64,000 nucleotides of DNA from Winogradskyella aurantiaca (GCF_003362725.1 NZ_QKTV01000006.1:175885-239884), one strand, 5' to 3'; numbered from the stretch's first letter, positions 1 through 8,590 are shown. The notes: a model not told the origin generated them from the letters alone. Numbers and translations are program-made.

Positions 1-1
1 T

Positions 2-490
2 TACATTGCAAACACCTATTTAGAAGATTTAGCAATTTCATTAAACAATCAGGATTTACTTTCGGAAATAGAATCTAGAAAACGAATTTCTATTGGTGCA
101 CTAGCGCCAGATTTTTTAATAGTCAATTCCCAAATGGAAACCACATTACATAAACTTGAAAAATCCAACAACTATCTTCTTATTTTCTGGAGTAGTGGCT
201 GCAGCCATTGCATGACCGAAGTGCCACAGGTTCACCAACTATTAAAAGATGATGCGAATATAAAAGTGATTGCTTATGCTTTAGAAGAGAACCAACAAGA
301 GTGGGATGAGGCCATTAAAGGTTTTGCTGATTTTATTCATGTATTTGGACCAAAAAAATGGGATAATCCCATAGTCATGGAATACAGCCTTTCGGCTACA
401 CCGACATATTTCATACTAGATAGTGATAAAAAAATCATAGGTAAACCATATGATTTGGAGGCCTTAAAAAAGCAACTTAGGGATCTATAG
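2..490 (+). CDS. Thioredoxin-like (TlpA/redoxin family) protein, 5' end outside window
   Basis: The reading frame is open to the left edge, so only the C-terminal 162 residues are seen. A 'GALAPDF' stretch, typical of the start of AhpC/TSA-TlpA redoxin domains, is followed by a thioredoxin fold with the motif WSSGCSHC and the cis-proline segment TPTYF. The CxxC is CSHC, where most TlpA proteins have CPPC. Family members in Bacteroidota are usually exported thiol:disulfide oxidoreductases, often with a DUF4369-type N-terminal domain; the N-terminus cannot be checked here. The gene converges on the next one and overlaps its stop by 14 bp. An internal ATG at 134 would remove part of the redoxin fold, so it is not taken as the start. 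Family assignment is firm, substrate unknown. Confidence 0.85.
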   Translation, partial: YIANTYLEDLAISLNNQDLLSEIESRKRISIGALAPDFLIVNSQMETTLHKLEKSNNYLLIFWSSGCSHCMTEVPQVHQLLKDDANIKVIAYALEENQQEWDEAIKGFADFIHVFGPKKWDNPIVMEYSLSATPTYFILDSDKKIIGKPYDLEALKKQLRDL

Positions 491-878
491 CCTCGACGCC
501 AACTACAATATAATTGGTTTTTGCCTGCCAAGGCATGGATTTGAAGCGCTGTTTGTAGAGTAATTTAACCCGCTTCCCTTCATATTTCCTAACCTCATCA
601 AGAACTTCTTCTTTAATGACAGAGAATGACCATATATTTCCTTCTAGTGCATCAACCTGATCCCCCATCCGCAATCCACCAAGGTTTAATTCCCCTTCAA
701 AAGTTTTAAAAATCACACCCTTTTTTGCCACTTTAATTAATTGTCCTGCCCTGGTTCCTTCTGAATAGGTCCAGGAACATACCCAAATGGTGAGCGCTAA
801 AAGAAGAACAACACCTATTAAGATTTTATAAAAAAACTTCTTTAGACGTTGCATAAAGGTAGGTTTCTCATTTTCCAT
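477..878 (-). CDS. Small conserved membrane protein of unknown function
   Basis: A 133-residue protein with one N-terminal membrane segment (about residues 18-35), then a soluble domain that begins YSEGTRAGQLIKVAKKG and contains FKTFEGEL. I recognise this as a conserved Bacteroidota family; homologues are sometimes labelled 6-phosphogluconate dehydrogenase, but no dehydrogenase motif or nucleotide-binding fold is visible, so that name should not be used. The likely topology is a short cytoplasmic N-terminus with the remaining ~95 residues in the periplasm. It is monocistronic: its 5' side faces the candidate RNA gene and its 3' end overlaps the thioredoxin-like gene. Function unknown. Confidence 0.8.
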   Translation of the reverse strand: MENEKPTFMQRLKKFFYKILIGVVLLLALTIWVCSWTYSEGTRAGQLIKVAKKGVIFKTFEGELNLGGLRMGDQVDALEGNIWSFSVIKEEVLDEVRKYEGKRVKLLYKQRFKSMPWQAKTNYIVVGVEAIDP

Positions 879-923
879 AACTAAGGCTTTGGCTCTAAAT
901 TAATGATTTATCATTGGTTCTAA

Positions 924-960
924 TAAAAAAACGCCCAGCTTTTGTAGAATATGCTGAGCG
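924..960 (-). terminator. Rho-independent terminator of the candidate small RNA
   Basis: Minus-strand stem CGCTCAGC / GCTGGGCG (8 bp, one G-U pair, 13-nt loop) followed directly by a run of seven T's. It lies upstream, not downstream, of the minus-strand gene starting at 878, so it ends some other minus-strand transcript from the 960-1100 region. Confidence 0.7.
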
Positions 961-1066
961 CTTTTGGAAACTAAATAACCAACCAAAATTTAGTTTCTAA
1001 CCAGATTTAAGGCAAAAACTATAACCCAGTTTAGTTTTGAAGCCTTATATCTATTTAACGTCAAGT
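925..1066 (-). ncRNA. Candidate structured small RNA with intrinsic terminator
   Basis: The 309-bp gap between two genes contains no credible ORF but has three hairpins in a row when read on the minus strand. H1 spans 1046-1009: AAGGC...GCCTT closing an inner perfect 7-bp stem AAAACTA/TAGTTTT. H2 spans 997-967: a perfect 10-bp stem GAAACTAAAT/ATTTAGTTTC. H3 spans 960-932: CGCTCAGC/GCTGGGCG followed by seven T's, a standard intrinsic terminator. The gene downstream on this strand starts only at 878, beyond the terminator, so the RNA is probably an independent transcript, or an attenuator-like leader of that gene. The 5' end is a guess from a TTGACA/TACTAT-like pair at 1090-1095 and 1068-1073, which does not match the Bacteroidota promoter consensus. 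The class is not identified; Flavo-1 and 6S RNA are the first Rfam models to test. Confidence 0.5.
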
Positions 1067-1157
1067 TATAGTATAAATTATGGGCTAAATGTCAAGCAAA
1101 TGTTAATGTTCCAAAAACGACTAAAAAATTATAGAGTATCAGGGAAATAAAATTGAT

Positions 1158-1165
1158 TATTTTTG
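1158..1165 (+). promoter_or_regulatory. Probable -7 element of gpsA
   Basis: TATTTTTG matches the Bacteroidota TAnnTTTG -7 consensus and would place the transcription start about 16 nt before the chosen ATG at 1188. No clear TTG -33 element is seen about 19 nt upstream, so this is only a partial match. Confidence 0.35.
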
Positions 1166-1187
1166 ATTGCAATTATCTGCAAAACTT

Positions 1188-2189
1188 ATGTCCTCAGAAC
1201 TTAAATATGCCGTATTTGGCGGTGGAAGTTGGGCTACGGCCATTGTTAAAATGCTGTGCGAAAATCTTGATGAAGTGGGTTGGTATATGCGCAGTGTATA
1301 TGCCAAACAGCACATTGAGAATGAGCAACACAACCCTAATTATTTGAGCTCTGTAGAGTTTCATCTGGAGCAATTAAAGCTGAGTAATGATATTAATGAG
1401 ATGGTGCGCTATGCAGACGTATTGTTTTTTGTAATTCCCTCAGCCTTTATGCATAAGGAATTGGAAAAAATTTCGGAGCCTCTTGATGGTAAAATTATAG
1501 TATCAGCCGTTAAGGGAATTATGCCTGAATCAGGCCTTTTGGTTGGTGAGCACTTTCATGATATCTACAACATTCCTTTTGATCATATAGCAGTTATAGC
1601 AGGCCCATGTCATGCTGAAGAAGTTGCTCTGGAACGATTATCCTATTTAACCATTTCGTGCGCTGATTCTTTAAAAGCTCAAGCCATTGCTGATAAATTG
1701 TCTTCGTCATATATTAAAACAAAAATTAGTGATGATATTATAGGAACCGAATATGCGGTAATGCTTAAAAATATTTACGCAATTGCTGCCGGAATAGCCC
1801 ACGGACTAGGTTATGGTGATAACTTTCAAAGTGTCCTGATGAGTAATGCTATAAGAGAGATGAAACGTTTCATCAAAAAAATGCACAAAATGAAACGTAA
1901 CATTAATAATTCTGCTTATTTGGGTGATTTGTTAGTTACCGGTTATTCCATCTTTTCTAGAAATCGCATGTTTGGTAATATGATAGGTAAGGGGTACACT
2001 GTAAAATCTGCTATGATGGAAATGAATATGGTAGCAGAAGGTTACTATGCGACTAAGAGTGCCTACCTATTAAATGAAAAAAATCTTAAAAAAACCCGCA
2101 TTCCAATTATCGAAGCGGTCTATGCTGTTTTATATGACAATAAAAATCCAAAAAAGGTCTTTAAAAAATTAACCGAAAAACTGGATTAA
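1188..2189 (+). CDS. gpsA: NAD(P)H-dependent glycerol-3-phosphate dehydrogenase
   Basis: Reduces dihydroxyacetone phosphate to sn-glycerol-3-phosphate in the cytoplasm, supplying the backbone for phospholipids. The 333-residue protein is of normal length. Visible features are the Rossmann motif GGGSWAT (residues 11-17), GPCHAEEV (the GPS-x-A-x-EV family block), MLKNIYAIAAGIAHGLGYGDN-type catalytic block with the conserved Lys and Asn, and LGDLLVTGYS-x3-SRNRMFG near residue 255. The ATG at 1188 is preferred because a TTG at 1167 in the same frame would add seven unconserved residues before the first strand. The gene stands alone, with a -7 box just upstream. Confidence 0.95.
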   Translation: MSSELKYAVFGGGSWATAIVKMLCENLDEVGWYMRSVYAKQHIENEQHNPNYLSSVEFHLEQLKLSNDINEMVRYADVLFFVIPSAFMHKELEKISEPLDGKIIVSAVKGIMPESGLLVGEHFHDIYNIPFDHIAVIAGPCHAEEVALERLSYLTISCADSLKAQAIADKLSSSYIKTKISDDIIGTEYAVMLKNIYAIAAGIAHGLGYGDNFQSVLMSNAIREMKRFIKKMHKMKRNINNSAYLGDLLVTGYSIFSRNRMFGNMIGKGYTVKSAMMEMNMVAEGYYATKSAYLLNEKNLKKTRIPIIEAVYAVLYDNKNPKKVFKKLTEKLD

Positions 2190-2336
2190 AATCGTTCAAT
2201 AAAAAACCAAACACGTTTTCCTCAGCTAAAACATTCTCATAATCCATGGTTATTATTTAACAAAAGCTTGCGTCTGATTTGTTTTTATAACAGGTCTATT
2301 TCATTAATTTTAAGCAGTTATAAACCCACTTCATTT

Positions 2337-4232
2337 ATGAAATATTCACTGTCATTGCTTTGCCTTATAGGCTTTGCTTTTTTGATCAATGCCCAAACCT
2401 TAGAACCAACATACATTAAGGACAACTATACTAAAACGGAGTATTCTATTCCTATGCGTGATGGTCTTAAACTCTTTACCATCGTATACACCCCAAAAGA
2501 TCAGTCTAAAACCTATCCAATTCTTCTTAATCGAACTTGTTACAATGCATCTCGAAGTGCTGATTACGACTTTGGATACCCCTCATCTTATCTTGTAAAA
2601 GACAAGTATATTATGGTCTTTCAAGACGTGCGCGGGCGCTATATGTCTGAAGGTTTGTTTACCACCATGACACCTAATATTCCAGGAAATGATGTGACTA
2701 ATACTAAAGATATTGATGAGAGTTCAGACACTTATGACACCATTGAATGGCTGATCAATAACATACCAAACAACAATAAAAAGGTAGGCATGCTGGGCAT
2801 TTCATATCCTGGGTTTTATACCGCCGCGGGTATTCCGGATGCGCACCCAGCGCTTAAAGCATCCTCACCTCAGGCTCCAATTGCCGATTTCTTTTTTGAT
2901 GATTTTCATCATCATGGAGCTTTTTTACAATCCTATACAGCAGCATTTGCTGTTTTTGGATATCAGAAGGACAGCTTAACAAACACACCCTGGTATACAG
3001 ATAAGATCATGCGCTTCTACGCCAGTGCTCCAAAAGATGGATACAATTTTCATTTAGAGCAAGGACCATTAAAGAACATTACCAAAAACTACCATTTCGA
3101 TAATTTTTTCTGGAAGGAAATAACTGAACACCCCAATTACGATGAATTCTGGCAGCGCCGCTCCATTTTACCACACTTAAAAAATGTGAACCATGCTGTT
3201 ATGACTGTGGGTGGTTGGTTTGATGCCGAAGATCTTTACGGACCACTCAATATTTACAAGTCCATTGAAGAGTCGAGCCCTAATGCCCAAAACACCATTG
3301 TAATGGGCCCATGGGATCATGGTGGCTGGGCGCGTGAACGTGGTAAAACCACACATAATCATATTTATTTTGGTGATAGTATATCTACCTATTATCAGCG
3401 TGATGTGGAACGTAAATTCTTTGCCCATTATTTAAAAGGGAAAGGTGATACAAAATTTGCGGAAGCCCTGATGTTTGATACAGGGAGTAAGAAATGGGAA
3501 ACCTTTAAAGAATGGCCGCCAAAAGACATCCCCCAATTACGGCTACATTTTGGTAAAAATGGTAGGCTTGGAGTAAATCAACCTTTGGATGAAAATGCTG
3601 TCTTTGACTATACTAGCGATCCAGCGAAGCCTGTGCCCTACAGATCGCAAACCGAAGGTTTGACCTTTACACCGCGGCAATTTATGACCGATGATCAGCG
3701 TCATGCCTCCACTCGTCCAGATGTTCTTACCTTTCAATCAGATATACTCACAGAAGACACTGTACTGGCTGGAGAAATTATTGCTAAATTAAAAGTGGCT
3801 ATGACCGGTACAGATGCAGATTTTGTTGTAAAACTCATCGATGTGTATCCGGACGATCATCCTAACTACGAACACAATGAGAAAAATATTGTCATGGCTG
3901 GGTATCAACAATTAGTTCGCTCTGAGGTATATAGAGGTCGTTTCAGAAATAGCTATGAAACTCCAGAACCTTTTGTACCCAATCAGGTTACAGACGTTAA
4001 TGTTCCTTTACAAGATATTTTACACACCTTTAAAAAAGGGCATCGTATTATGATTCAAATTCACAGTACTTGGTTCCCATATATCGACAGAAATCCTCAG
4101 AAATATGTCGACAATATTTATGAAGCTAATGAAGAGGACTTCATAAAAAGTACCATTAGCGTCTACGGTAATTCTGTTATTGAAATTGGAAATACTCCTG
4201 ATATTCAGATGCCATCTGATTTTAAAGATTAA
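2337..4232 (+). CDS. Secreted CocE/NonD (X-Pro dipeptidyl-peptidase S15) family hydrolase
   Basis: A 631-residue serine hydrolase. The start at 2337 gives a clean signal peptide ending about at NAQ (residues 1-20); longer in-frame starts only add a non-signal sequence. The alpha/beta hydrolase catalytic triad is visible: Ser156 in GISYPG, Asp296 in GGWFDAEDLYG and His328 in GPWDHGGW. The C-terminal third is the jelly-roll (X-Pro dipeptidyl-peptidase C-terminal) domain. Family members cleave ester or amide bonds (cocaine esterase, glutaryl-7-ACA acylase, X-Pro dipeptidyl peptidases); in flavobacteria they are probably periplasmic or surface peptidases or acylases. Exact substrate cannot be read from sequence. 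Transcribed alone, converging on the pheS operon. Confidence 0.9.
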   Translation: MKYSLSLLCLIGFAFLINAQTLEPTYIKDNYTKTEYSIPMRDGLKLFTIVYTPKDQSKTYPILLNRTCYNASRSADYDFGYPSSYLVKDKYIMVFQDVRGRYMSEGLFTTMTPNIPGNDVTNTKDIDESSDTYDTIEWLINNIPNNNKKVGMLGISYPGFYTAAGIPDAHPALKASSPQAPIADFFFDDFHHHGAFLQSYTAAFAVFGYQKDSLTNTPWYTDKIMRFYASAPKDGYNFHLEQGPLKNITKNYHFDNFFWKEITEHPNYDEFWQRRSILPHLKNVNHAVMTVGGWFDAEDLYGPLNIYKSIEESSPNAQNTIVMGPWDHGGWARERGKTTHNHIYFGDSISTYYQRDVERKFFAHYLKGKGDTKFAEALMFDTGSKKWETFKEWPPKDIPQLRLHFGKNGRLGVNQPLDENAVFDYTSDPAKPVPYRSQTEGLTFTPRQFMTDDQRHASTRPDVLTFQSDILTEDTVLAGEIIAKLKVAMTGTDADFVVKLIDVYPDDHPNYEHNEKNIVMAGYQQLVRSEVYRGRFRNSYETPEPFVPNQVTDVNVPLQDILHTFKKGHRIMIQIHSTWFPYIDRNPQKYVDNIYEANEEDFIKSTISVYGNSVIEIGNTPDIQMPSDFKD

Positions 4233-4248
4233 ATGGATATCATATAAA

Positions 4249-4644
4249 TTATTTGCGCAGAATCCCCTTTAAGTTCATTAAAGGAATGTTTTGCAGGGCC
4301 TTGGTATTAATGGCGTTTTTCTCAAAGAGATAGGTCTTATCAAACATTTGATTATCCTTAAAAAACGTCACTTTAAACTCATTATTAAGCGCTAATACCT
4401 TTTCCTGAAGATATTCCACCTTGGCATAACTGCGTGCTGGTAACAAGGGCAATTGATGGCGCATAGGAGGAGTGATCTTTTCTGAAGAATAGCCTTTAGA
4501 GACAATCAAAACCATTTCAAGATCAACATCGGAATTATTAATAACATAAGCATTCCAATCCATGGTCTTGTATTCTATATGCTGTTCCTGCACAACAGCC
4601 AGAAACATATCTTCAACATCCGGAATATGAATGTCTTTTCGCAT
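4249..4644 (-). CDS. Conserved hypothetical cytoplasmic protein downstream of pheS
   Basis: A 131-residue soluble protein without signal peptide or membrane segment, and with no motif I can place. It contains blocks such as DWNAYVINNS and PPMRHQLPLLPARSYAKVE, with a Lys/Phe-rich beta-strand pattern in the second half. It starts 11 bp after the pheS stop on the same strand and is very probably its operon partner, as in related flavobacteria. The association with an aminoacyl-tRNA synthetase gene suggests, but does not show, a housekeeping role. Confidence 0.75.
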   Translation of the reverse strand: MRKDIHIPDVEDMFLAVVQEQHIEYKTMDWNAYVINNSDVDLEMVLIVSKGYSSEKITPPMRHQLPLLPARSYAKVEYLQEKVLALNNEFKVTFFKDNQMFDKTYLFEKNAINTKALQNIPLMNLKGILRK

Positions 4645-4655
4645 TAAAAAACAGT

Positions 4656-5675
4656 TTACAAAGCAGACTTAAATTGCTCTAAAAAGCGGACGTCATTTTC
4701 ACTAAGAAGTCTAATATCACTAATCTGATGCAATAGCAACGCAATACGGTCGATTCCCATTCCAAAGGCAAAACCAGAGTATTCTTTCGAATCAATACCA
4801 CAATTATCCAAAACGTTGGGGTCCACCATACCACAGCCCATGATCTCTAACCAGCCTGTACCCTTAGTCATTTTATAGTCCGTTTCAGTTTCTAGGCCCC
4901 AATATACATCTACTTCTGCACTGGGCTCGGTAAATGGAAAATAAGAGGGTCTTAAGCGAATCTTAGATTTACCAAACATCTCGGTTGTAAAATATTGAAG
5001 GGTTTGTTTCAAATCAGCAAAACTCACGTCCTTATCAATATATAAGCCTTCCACCTGATGAAAAAAACAGTGTGATCTTGCTGAAATAGCTTCGTTCCTG
5101 TATACTCTTCCTGGTGAAATGGTTCTAATGGGAGGCTGATTTTGTTCCATATAGCGCACCTGAACAGAACTTGTGTGCGTACGCAAAAGAATATCCGGAT
5201 CAGTTTGAATAAAAAAGGTGTCCTGCATATCTCGCGCTGGATGATATTCTGGCAGATTTAAAGCTGTAAAGTTGTGCCAATCATCCTCAATTTCTGGACC
5301 TTCACTAACGTTAAACCCAATTCTTGAAAAGATGTCTATGATCTGATTTTTAACTATAGAAATTGGATGTCTTGCACCTATTGAGACTGGTTGTCCTGGT
5401 CTTGTTAGATCTCCAAACAGCCCAGCATCCTGTTCTTGATTTTCCAAGGCATCCTTGAGTTCGTTAACTTTGTTTTGAGCGGTTAGTTTAAGTTGATTAA
5501 TAGCCTGACCAAATTCTTTTTTTTGATCATTGGCAATATTTTTAAATTCTGCAAAATATGAATTTAGTAATCCTTTTTTTCCAAGATACTTGATTCTATA
5601 AGCTTCAACTTCTTCTTTAGATTGCGCTGTAAATGCTTCAGCTTCTGCAATTAACTCTTTAATCTTATCAATCAT
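4656..5675 (-). CDS. pheS: Phenylalanine--tRNA ligase, alpha subunit
   Basis: Charges tRNA-Phe with phenylalanine as the catalytic half of the alpha2beta2 cytoplasmic enzyme. The 339-residue protein has the N-terminal antiparallel coiled coil (about residues 1-90) that binds tRNA, then the class II synthetase core: motif 1 around [11 protein letters not shown]2-IFSRIGF, motif 2 in [10 protein letters not shown] with the conserved FHQVEGL following, [11 protein letters not shown], and motif 3 [14 protein letters not shown]. Length is normal. The partner pheT is not in the window; pheS and pheT are commonly unlinked in Bacteroidota. Flanked on the same strand by two small conserved genes, forming a three-gene unit. 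Confidence 0.97.
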   Translation of the reverse strand: MIDKIKELIAEAEAFTAQSKEEVEAYRIKYLGKKGLLNSYFAEFKNIANDQKKEFGQAINQLKLTAQNKVNELKDALENQEQDAGLFGDLTRPGQPVSIGARHPISIVKNQIIDIFSRIGFNVSEGPEIEDDWHNFTALNLPEYHPARDMQDTFFIQTDPDILLRTHTSSVQVRYMEQNQPPIRTISPGRVYRNEAISARSHCFFHQVEGLYIDKDVSFADLKQTLQYFTTEMFGKSKIRLRPSYFPFTEPSAEVDVYWGLETETDYKMTKGTGWLEIMGCGMVDPNVLDNCGIDSKEYSGFAFGMGIDRIALLLHQISDIRLLSENDVRFLEQFKSAL

Positions 5676-5710
5676 CTAGCACGTTTTCAAGAGGGCAAAT
5701 TTAAAAAAAC

Positions 5711-6067
5711 TTAGTCGATAAACTTCGTTTCAACGAAATAGTTGACAATAGCTTCTTTCATTAAAACACTTTGCTCGCCAGCCTTTAAAAATGGTAGTTG
5801 TTCTTTTACCTTGTAGTGTGGCCATCCATCGTCATCAACATAGTCAAATTCGTAAAACCCATAAGGTTCCAGTAGCTTACAAATGGCAATGTGCATAAGG
5901 TCAAGCTTATGATCTTTTTTAAAATCTCTATGTATTTGCCCCAATTCCTGGACACCAATCAAGTAGATGATGGCATCCAGCTCCATTTCATCACCATCAG
6001 CAAACTGAGCCGACAACTTTTCAACTACCAATTCCCACCTATTTTTTAACAACGGATCCCTAGACAT
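5711..6067 (-). CDS. Conserved hypothetical protein upstream of pheS
   Basis: A 118-residue acidic soluble protein beginning MSRDPLLKNRW. The ATG at 6067 is chosen over an upstream TTG at 6106 because the conserved-looking sequence begins there. Recognisable blocks are YLIGVQELGQ and HIAICKLLEPYGFYEF; I know this as a small family restricted to Bacteroidota and without assigned function. It lies 35 bp upstream of pheS and is divergent from cvpA, so it is the likely first gene of the pheS unit. Confidence 0.75.
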   Translation of the reverse strand: MSRDPLLKNRWELVVEKLSAQFADGDEMELDAIIYLIGVQELGQIHRDFKKDHKLDLMHIAICKLLEPYGFYEFDYVDDDGWPHYKVKEQLPFLKAGEQSVLMKEAIVNYFVETKFID

Positions 6068-6114
6068 ACTTTCTTTAATAAAACTGGCGTTATAAAAGAG
6101 TGTCAAAGTTAATC

Positions 6115-6122
6115 TATATTTG
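6115..6122 (+). promoter_or_regulatory. Probable -7 element of cvpA
   Basis: TATATTTG is a perfect match to the Bacteroidota TAnnTTTG box, 16 nt before the cvpA ATG. A TTG -33 element at the right distance is not visible. Confidence 0.35.
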
Positions 6123-6138
6123 TTAAAACCCCTGCAAC

Positions 6139-6654
6139 ATGAGTGTCATTGATATTGTATTAGGATCCCTCTTAATAATAGGAACTATTAGAGGCCTCAC
6201 CAAAGGACTATTTGTAGAGGTTGCCTCCTTATTGGCATTGGTGCTAGGGATTTTTGGTGCCGTTCATTTTAGCAATTATGCATCTGAATTTATATATCCT
6301 CATGTTGAATGGGATGAAAAAACACTTCAAATCATCAGTTTCGCTGTAACCTTCGTAGCTATTGTTATGGCCATTGGGCTTGCAGGCAAGGCACTGACCA
6401 AGCTTGCTGATTTTGCTGCACTTGGTCTCTTAAATAAATTGCTTGGAGCATTATTTGGTTTCGTAAAAATCGCACTTATTCTTAGCATCGTCCTTTTAAT
6501 TATTGAAAAGGTTAATGCTAACATTCCTTTTTTAACTCCCAAAGAATTAAAGAAAAGTGCTTTGTACGTGCCAGTTAAATCGCTAGCTCCTTCTATTTTT
6601 CCTAGCTTCAAGGATATAGATATTGACCTTTCAAAGGTGAGTGACGATATTTAG
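6139..6654 (+). CDS. CvpA family inner-membrane protein
   Basis: A 171-residue protein with four hydrophobic segments (about residues 5-20, 25-45, 65-85, 100-122) and the N-terminal family block MSVIDIVLGSLLIIGTIRG followed by KGLF. CvpA proteins are integral membrane proteins first linked to colicin V production in E. coli and later to envelope homeostasis; the molecular role is unclear. The stop codon overlaps that of the convergent SulP gene by 4 bp, leaving no room for a separate terminator. Confidence 0.88.
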   Translation: MSVIDIVLGSLLIIGTIRGLTKGLFVEVASLLALVLGIFGAVHFSNYASEFIYPHVEWDEKTLQIISFAVTFVAIVMAIGLAGKALTKLADFAALGLLNKLLGALFGFVKIALILSIVLLIIEKVNANIPFLTPKELKKSALYVPVKSLAPSIFPSFKDIDIDLSKVSDDI

Positions 6655-8525
6655 GCTACATCCTCCACATTAGAATTTATCCAATCTAAACAAGCTTCAA
6701 AATCCTCAAAAATGTGTTCTTCGGGTATAAAATCTGGAATAATATCAATGCGCTCCATTAAATAGCGTGGCTGCGTCGATAAACCTACGAACAGTACCAT
6801 GACATTCTTTTTCTGTAAACTAAGTAGCATATCCTCCATAGCATATAGCCCAGATTGATCCATATACTGCATACGCTTCAAGCGCATGACGACGTACCGC
6901 GCAGTCTCAGGAATTTGTTTTTGTAACTGTTGAAAATTGTCCGTTGAGCCAAAAAACAAGGGACCTCTCAAGTGCTTAATAAAGACTTCTTCTTTCAAAT
7001 TTCTTGGGAAATCTTTCTCATCTGGCCATTCAACTTCTTTAAGAGGTTGCACCTCTGAACGGCTTCCTGTTATATCTCCTATTTTTTTCATAAACATAAG
7101 AGACGCTATAACCAAACCAATACCCACAGCATACACCAAATTCCAAAATGTGGATAAAACCAACACCACCAGCATTATTAATACTTCGGAACTCAATTTA
7201 AGTTTTAAAAACGCCAAACTAATAGAAATATCCTTGGGCAAACTTGGAATTGCTTTAAGTCCTTTATAGTCCATAACACCAATTCCAACGGTAATCAATA
7301 TTCCAGCTAATACTGCCGCTGGTATTTTAGAAGCAATAGGACCTAAACCTAAAAGAATAATCAGTAGCATGATACCCGCTATCATCCCTGACAATCTTGT
7401 TTTACCACCGGCATTGATATTAACTACTGTTCTAATGGTAGCTCCTGCTCCTGGAATGCCCCCAAACAAGGCTGCAATACTATTGCCAATGCCCTGACCT
7501 ACCAATTCTTTGTTGGGTTTATGTTTGGTCTTGGTCATATTGTCCGCAACCACACTAGTCAATAAAGAATCTATAGCTCCCAGTAGGGCAAGGGATAGGG
7601 CCGTAAATATATATGGAGACACAGCGTTTACACTAAAGCCAGTGAAGATATCCATATTTATGTTTGGAATTCCTGTTGGTATTTCTTCAATTGGTCGATA
7701 ATCTATACCAAATCCAACGGCTACACCAGACATGACAAGGAGGGCCACCAAGGTGCTTGGTATGACCGTTGTAATCCGCTTAAAGCCGTAAATTATAACG
7801 ATGGTGAAAATGACCAATACTAGCTCCAACAAATCAATATTATTAATTGCTCTCGGTATGGACCTAATGGCACCCATGACACCAGAGGATTCATTGGCGG
7901 CTAGATTCTTCGCTTCTTGAAGAATTTCTTCCTCACTTATTAATGAGGCCCTACCTATGGTATCCTCAAAATCTTCAATGTTTAAAATCTCTTCCCCTGA
8001 TTCTTCTTTTAGAATATCTTCAAGGATTACCTGCTTAGCCATTGGTTTAAATTGCTCCACATAGGTAAGGTCCTCCTTGACGTAATAGCCTAAGGCTGGA
8101 AGAATTTGAGTGATTAAAATAATCACCCCAATAGCTGTCATAAAACCTGAAACAACAGGATATGGAATGTAACGTATGTATTTCCCTAGACCCAATACTC
8201 CTAAGAGGATTTGTAATAATCCTGCAATAAGAAATACCGTTAAGATAGCAGGCAGCGCCTTATCTACACTTCCGTCATTGGCCGTTATAATTCCAGCAAT
8301 AATAATGGTGCTTACTGCCGTCATTGGAGCCGTTGGTCCCGAAATCTGTGTATTGGTACCACCAAAAAGGGCGGCAAAAAAACTTATAAATATGGCTCCA
8401 TAGAGGCCTGCACTCGGGCCTAATCCAGAGGATACCCCAAAAGCCAAAGCTAAAGGTAGCGCCACAACACCAGCGGTAATTCCCCCAAACGCATCTCCCC
8501 GAAAATTGGCAAAAAACTGCTTCAT
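6651..8525 (-). CDS. SulP family anion transporter with C-terminal STAS domain
   Basis: A 624-residue inner-membrane carrier: SulP membrane core (about residues 10-480) and a cytoplasmic STAS domain (about 505-610, with YMDQSGLYAMEDM). The start is the ATG at 8525; a GTG at 8537 would add four residues. N-terminal GGITAGVVALPLALAFG and GPTAPMTA are SulP signatures. Between the fifth and next membrane segments there is a long acidic hydrophilic insertion (about residues 150-230) that the neighbouring SulP protein lacks in this form. Family substrates are sulfate, bicarbonate or other anions. The position next to a carbonic anhydrase and a second SulP gene argues for bicarbonate (BicA-like), an inference. 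It is the last gene of the unit, separated from the carbonic anhydrase by a hairpin. Confidence 0.9.
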   Translation of the reverse strand: MKQFFANFRGDAFGGITAGVVALPLALAFGVSSGLGPSAGLYGAIFISFFAALFGGTNTQISGPTAPMTAVSTIIIAGIITANDGSVDKALPAILTVFLIAGLLQILLGVLGLGKYIRYIPYPVVSGFMTAIGVIILITQILPALGYYVKEDLTYVEQFKPMAKQVILEDILKEESGEEILNIEDFEDTIGRASLISEEEILQEAKNLAANESSGVMGAIRSIPRAINNIDLLELVLVIFTIVIIYGFKRITTVIPSTLVALLVMSGVAVGFGIDYRPIEEIPTGIPNINMDIFTGFSVNAVSPYIFTALSLALLGAIDSLLTSVVADNMTKTKHKPNKELVGQGIGNSIAALFGGIPGAGATIRTVVNINAGGKTRLSGMIAGIMLLIILLGLGPIASKIPAAVLAGILITVGIGVMDYKGLKAIPSLPKDISISLAFLKLKLSSEVLIMLVVLVLSTFWNLVYAVGIGLVIASLMFMKKIGDITGSRSEVQPLKEVEWPDEKDFPRNLKEEVFIKHLRGPLFFGSTDNFQQLQKQIPETARYVVMRLKRMQYMDQSGLYAMEDMLLSLQKKNVMVLFVGLSTQPRYLMERIDIIPDFIPEEHIFEDFEACLDWINSNVEDVA

Positions 8526-8555
8526 AAATCGAGGCACTAAGATATGTTATTTGCA

Positions 8556-8590
8556 TAAAAAAGCAGCCCAAATATAACCTTGGACTGCTT
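8556..8590 (-). terminator. Intergenic hairpin with T-run between carbonic anhydrase and SulP gene
   Basis: On the minus strand AAGCAG-T-CCAA pairs with TTGG-G-CTGCTT (one internal mismatch, 8-nt loop), followed by TTTTTT. It could partly terminate transcription after the carbonic anhydrase gene, so that the distal transporter is made at a lower level. The arm also contains TATATTTG, a -7-like sequence, so a second promoter here is possible. Confidence 0.55.

Noticed and set aside
477..878. Label '6-phosphogluconate dehydrogenase' for the small membrane protein
   Set aside because: No Rossmann motif or catalytic residues, only 133 residues and a membrane anchor. The name is a known database error for this family.
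1068..1095. TTGACA/TACTAT pair as a sigma-70 promoter for the candidate RNA
   Set aside because: Bacteroidota sigma factors use TTG/TAnnTTTG. The match is kept only as a weak hint for the 5' end, not listed as a promoter.
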